NCBI GenBank assembly: GCA_021604885.1 | Contig: BQJV01000131.1 | Span: 1-7,881 of the forward strand | Direction of reading: 5' to 3' | Source of the DNA: Acidimicrobiales bacterium | GTDB taxonomy: Bacteria > Actinomycetota > Acidimicrobiia > Acidimicrobiales > Aldehydirespiratoraceae | Length of the DNA stretch: 7,881 bases | In this document: piece after piece, positions 5,439 through 7,881 of the stretch | Position numbering within the stretch: the stretch's first letter is position 1 | Layout of the letters: every line of letters begins with the position of its first letter | Translations under genes and position numbers: made by a program | The notes under the pieces: generated by a model | The model's database searches: none | The model's input: the letters and a program-made list of their open reading frames with translations, nothing else | What the model was told of the DNA's origin: nothing

Positions 5439-6656
5439 TTAGCCGGGTCTTGGGCGGTGGTTGCGATGGTGGTAGCTGCACCGGCACCGGCCGTTGCTGT
5501 GTTTGGTGTGGCCGCCGTGGTTCCACTCGAGGAGGTGGTCGCCCTCGCAGTGCCGGGCCGGAATCTCGCAGCCAGGGTGGTCGCAGAAGCGGTCACGGGC
5601 CTGCATGGCCTGTCGCAATTCGCCCTTGAAGAGGCGCTGCTTTCGGCCGTAGTCGAGGATGACCCCCGGCGATTCGTAGACGAGCCGCCGGACGTGGCCG
5701 AGCAGCGCCTGTTCGATCATCTGGGTCGGTGAGATGACGGTGCCGTCGTCCGTCTCGCAGAGTCGCTCGGTGCCGAGCGGCGTGGGCGGCTCGGCACCGA
5801 TCAGCCGGGCGAGGGCCTGCTCGAAGGTGTCGAGATCGGTGTGGATGATGACGAGCGGGAGCGGTCGCTTGCCGCCGGTCGGCGCGGTCATCGCCCGCCG
5901 GGCCATCTCGACCAGCGCATCGGCTCGACGCTGGCTTGGCGTGCGCCACAGCTTGTCGATCGTGACGGCGTCGCCGTGTTCTCGCTTCGCGAGCTTCCAG
6001 TCATCGTCGAAGAGCTCCTGTTCGATCCTCCGCAGCGCCTCACGGAACGCCTCGCCGCCGATCGGGTCGAGCCACGCATCGATGCGGGTCAGATCGAAGA
6101 TGGTCTTCGAAACGTGGGCCTCGCGCTTCGACTCGCGGTCGTCGGGCGGCTCGGGGTCGCGCTCGTCGCGCCGGGCCTCGTCCACCTGCTGCTCCCAGTA
6201 GGTGACCCGCCGGTGCCAGCTGGCATAGGAGCGGTCCATGGCCTTTTCGATCAGCATCGATTCGGCACCGGGGAACTCGGGTCGGGATGCCGCCCGGATC
6301 AGGCGACGAGCGTGCGCCTCGGTGATGTCGCCCCGCCCCAGCGCCTCCGCGGTGACCGGCATCCGCACCATCGCGCGGGCGAGCTTCACCTTGCCGGCCG
6401 CCTCGCCGCCGTACATGCGGCAGCGGTGGCGGATGCCATTGGCCGCCGAGCGGTGGCCTTCACGGCCCCAGTCGAGATGGGCGTCGTAGGCCTGCACCGC
6501 ACCGGATCGCAGCGCCGCGAGCTTCGCCTCGAGCCGAGATATCTCGACGACCGCACCATCGCGCTCATCCGAGTGCAGCGCATGGAAATCGACCTTGAGC
6601 GCGAGGTCGACCGCCTCTGCCAGATCTTCGAGTTCCGCGACGCCTTCACCGAACAT
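5439..6656 (-). CDS. DUF222 / 13E12-repeat family protein with C-terminal HNH endonuclease domain
   Basis: This 405-residue protein has the layout of the large actinobacterial 13E12 family. A helical DUF222 domain (about 1-330) includes RLEAKLAALRSGAVQAYDAH (41-60) and GRGDITEAHARRLIRA (107-122). An HNH nuclease domain follows at 354-397. In the HNH part, Cys358 and Cys363 plus Cys393 and His396/397 suit a zinc-stabilised fold; GDH (372-374) supplies the catalytic His, with Asn388 as the middle residue. The family is multicopy in many actinobacteria and its biological role is not established. The protein stops only 8 residues after the last HNH His pair (end RNHRPRPG), shorter than most members. 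The start at 6656 is preceded by a TANNNT -10 box 6 bases away, fitting a leaderless transcript. A winged-helix gene lies 85 bases downstream on the same strand. Confidence 0.9.
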   Translation of the reverse strand: MFGEGVAELEDLAEAVDLALKVDFHALHSDERDGAVVEISRLEAKLAALRSGAVQAYDAHLDWGREGHRSAANGIRHRCRMYGGEAAGKVKLARAMVRMPVTAEALGRGDITEAHARRLIRAASRPEFPGAESMLIEKAMDRSYASWHRRVTYWEQQVDEARRDERDPEPPDDRESKREAHVSKTIFDLTRIDAWLDPIGGEAFREALRRIEQELFDDDWKLAKREHGDAVTIDKLWRTPSQRRADALVEMARRAMTAPTGGKRPLPLVIIHTDLDTFEQALARLIGAEPPTPLGTERLCETDDGTVISPTQMIEQALLGHVRRLVYESPGVILDYGRKQRLFKGELRQAMQARDRFCDHPGCEIPARHCEGDHLLEWNHGGHTKHSNGRCRCSYHHRNHRPRPG

Positions 6657-6662
6657 GACTCC

Positions 6663-6689
6663 ACATTACGAAGGGGGTGTGACACTCAA
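6663..6689 (-). promoter_or_regulatory. Candidate leaderless promoter of the HNH gene
   Basis: On the minus strand TAATGT (6668-6663) fits TANNNT and ends 6 bases before the ATG at 6656, so transcription would begin at or next to the start codon. TTGAGT (6689-6684) could be the -35 box, but the 15-base spacer is short. The only ribosome-like sequence, GGAG, is 2 bases from the ATG, too close to work. Both points favour leaderless initiation, which is common in actinobacteria. Confidence 0.45.
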
Positions 6690-6720
6690 CGGCGAGCGTT
6701 TCTCGACAGAGTCGACGTCC

Positions 6721-7251
6721 ATGATCGACACTCGGCAGATGCCGTTCGAACTGTTCCGCATGGATCCCGACGGGCAGCTGCGCCCCTTCCGATCGGTGAT
6801 GCGCCGCACTGCCGTCGACCGGCTTCTCTCCGAGGAAACGGAACCCGTCCTGGCCGTCGACACCAACCAGCTGACCGTTGTCGGCGTCTCCCCGACGTTT
6901 CCCGACAAGACGATCAGCGGCATGCTGTTCGACGAGGCACGCGCCCGAGTGTCCGATGCGCCCGTACCGGCGGCAACCATCGAGACTGCGGCGGCACCGC
7001 CCCGGACGCCGCCGGTGCGGACGCACCGAGACGACTCCCGCCTCGCGTCCACGGCCGAACTCTTTGGGCACCTCTGGACGACCCTCGCGATCGTCGTCGC
7101 GGTGATCACGGTGCTGGTGGTCCTCTTCGACGACGAGATCCCCCGGCTCGCGGTCCTGCTCAACGGCGCGTTCGCAGCCATCGTCCTCGCGTCGATCGGG
7201 CTTCTCCTCCGCGTCGGCGCCGCAACGCTGCGTCGGTCCATGGGCCGATGA
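6721..7251 (+). CDS. Hypothetical protein with two C-terminal membrane helices
   Basis: From the ATG at 6721 this is a 176-residue protein. An N-terminal soluble domain (about 1-80) includes MPFELFRMDPDGQLRPF (7-23) and VDTNQLTVVGVSP (46-58). A Pro/Ala-rich linker follows (81-104), then two membrane helices at about 119-136 and 143-165 separated by an acidic turn (DDEIPR), and a basic tail RRSMGR. With this topology the N-terminal domain and tail are probably cytoplasmic. I do not recognise a family. Start choice is uncertain: in-frame GTG at 6679 and ATG at 6655 also exist, but 6655 overlaps the HNH start codon at a CATG and 6657-6689 looks like the HNH promoter. No start has a convincing ribosome site. 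The gene is divergent from the HNH gene. Confidence 0.68.
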   Translation: MIDTRQMPFELFRMDPDGQLRPFRSVMRRTAVDRLLSEETEPVLAVDTNQLTVVGVSPTFPDKTISGMLFDEARARVSDAPVPAATIETAAAPPRTPPVRTHRDDSRLASTAELFGHLWTTLAIVVAVITVLVVLFDDEIPRLAVLLNGAFAAIVLASIGLLLRVGAATLRRSMGR

Positions 7252-7260
7252 GGTGGTGGC
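7246..7260 (+). repeat. 15-base direct repeat, copy 1
   Basis: CGATGAGGTGGTGGC here is identical to 7666-7680. This copy carries the stop codon of the two-helix membrane protein gene (7249-7251). The two copies are 420 bases apart and bracket the gene at 7312-7656. Confidence 0.7.
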
Positions 7261-7311
7261 CTCGCTGATCGGACGGGACTCGCGAACCGCCGGCGTGCGA
7301 ATATCTCGCCC

Positions 7312-7656
7312 ATGGCGAGAACGCAATGGGAACACATCGCACTCCAGGGCCACTCAAATGGCCTGCGTGGACTCCTCGAGAACATCAACGATGCCGGGGT
7401 CCGTGGCTGGGAACTCGTGTCAATCACCAACAACGACAAGATGGTCGGACTCAACTCGATCGTGGCCATCATGCGCCGTGAGGTGGAGCCGCTCCCGGAC
7501 CCCGACGACATCAGCGCGGACTGGAAGCCGGACCCGTCCGGTCGGTTCAACGGTCGGTTCTGGGACGGCGAGGCCTGGACGATGCGAACGATGACCGATG
7601 GCGTCGAGCACCGTGATCCGCCGACGGCTCGCACTCCGGCCCGCGTGCCCCAATAG
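7312..7656 (+). CDS. Small protein with DUF4177-like N-terminus and DUF2510 C-terminal domain
   Basis: This 114-residue soluble protein appears to have two parts. Residues 1-57 (WEHIALQGHSN..., then NDAGVRGWELVSI at 26-38 and IVAIMRR) resemble DUF4177, whose hallmark is a GWELVS core. Residues 68-92 match DUF2510: Trp71-x-PDPSGRF (73-79) followed by RFWDG (82-86) and AWT (88-90). DUF2510 is common in actinobacteria, usually as a short cap on membrane or secreted proteins; no membrane segment or signal is seen here, so the protein is probably cytosolic. Its function is unknown. The ATG at 7312 has no ribosome site; an AT-rich patch (AATATCT, 7300-7306) ends 5 bases before it and could be a -10-like element of a leaderless transcript. 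It is convergent with rnpB, 24 bases away. Confidence 0.78.
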   Translation: MARTQWEHIALQGHSNGLRGLLENINDAGVRGWELVSITNNDKMVGLNSIVAIMRREVEPLPDPDDISADWKPDPSGRFNGRFWDGEAWTMRTMTDGVEHRDPPTARTPARVPQ

Positions 7657-7665
7657 GTCCGGCTG

Positions 7666-7680
7666 CGATGAGGTGGTGGC
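7666..7680 (+). repeat. 15-base direct repeat, copy 2
   Basis: CGATGAGGTGGTGGC is identical to 7246-7260. This copy lies between the DUF2510 gene stop (7656) and the 3' end of the RNase P RNA, directly abutting the latter. Confidence 0.7.

Positions 7681-7881
<201 letters not shown>

Noticed and set aside
6535..6546. Perfect 12-base palindrome CGAGATATCTCG
   Set aside because: It lies inside the HNH coding sequence, and one or two such palindromes are expected by chance in a window of this size.
5042..6656. HNH plus winged-helix pair as a novel defence or mobile system
   Set aside because: 13E12/DUF222 HNH genes are widespread single genes in actinobacteria. The regulator has its own promoter, and no integrase, methylase, antitoxin or repeat array accompanies them.
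5841..7268. Long plus-strand open frame (475 residues) across the HNH gene
   Set aside because: It runs antisense to the DUF222/HNH gene, has Arg/Pro/Ala-rich composition typical of shadow frames in high-GC DNA, and shows no domain motifs.

Overview
The window is GC-rich throughout, uses GTG starts, and has gene families typical of actinobacteria: a DUF164 zinc-ribbon protein beside a CobC-like phosphatase, a 13E12/DUF222 HNH protein and a DUF2510 domain. A threonine-rich tail on a secreted penicillin-binding protein and the look of the small membrane protein suggest the class Acidimicrobiia (Ilumatobacter-like). That class assignment is inference from protein style, not a database result. 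The window is mostly ordinary chromosome. I see no CRISPR array, transposase, phage block or toxin-antitoxin pair.

Layout. (1) 43-4140, plus strand, a tight run of four genes with gaps of 18, 18 and 9 bases: a class A penicillin-binding protein with an unusual acidic, cysteine-bracketed, threonine-tailed C-terminus; a coiled-coil zinc-ribbon protein (DUF164); a small four-helix membrane protein; and a histidine phosphatase. A strong hairpin follows at 4171-4197, then a G-rich tract. (2) 4242-4451, minus strand, a 69-residue orphan gene, divergent from an ArfB/YaeJ-type peptidyl-tRNA hydrolase at 4549-5034. (3) 5042-6656, minus strand, a DUF222/HNH endonuclease-family gene followed by a small winged-helix regulator with its own candidate promoter and operator-like palindrome. 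(4) 6721-7656, plus strand, a two-helix membrane protein and a small DUF4177-like plus DUF2510 protein. (5) 7681-7881, minus strand, the 3' part of the RNase P RNA, cut by the window edge.

How the genes fit together. The penicillin-binding protein builds and crosslinks peptidoglycan outside the membrane. The DUF164-phosphatase neighbourhood matches a known actinobacterial cluster, in which the phosphatase is often fused to RNase HI; here it stands alone. ArfB rescues stalled ribosomes and rnpB processes tRNA precursors, so both are RNA-related housekeeping functions. The HNH and winged-helix genes look like accessory genes, the latter probably autoregulated. The most distinctive signals are the duplicated Cys-flanked DxDxDG loops in the penicillin-binding protein, a collagen-like leader on ArfB, the compact control region of the winged-helix gene, and a 15-base direct repeat bracketing the DUF2510 gene at the rnpB 3' end.
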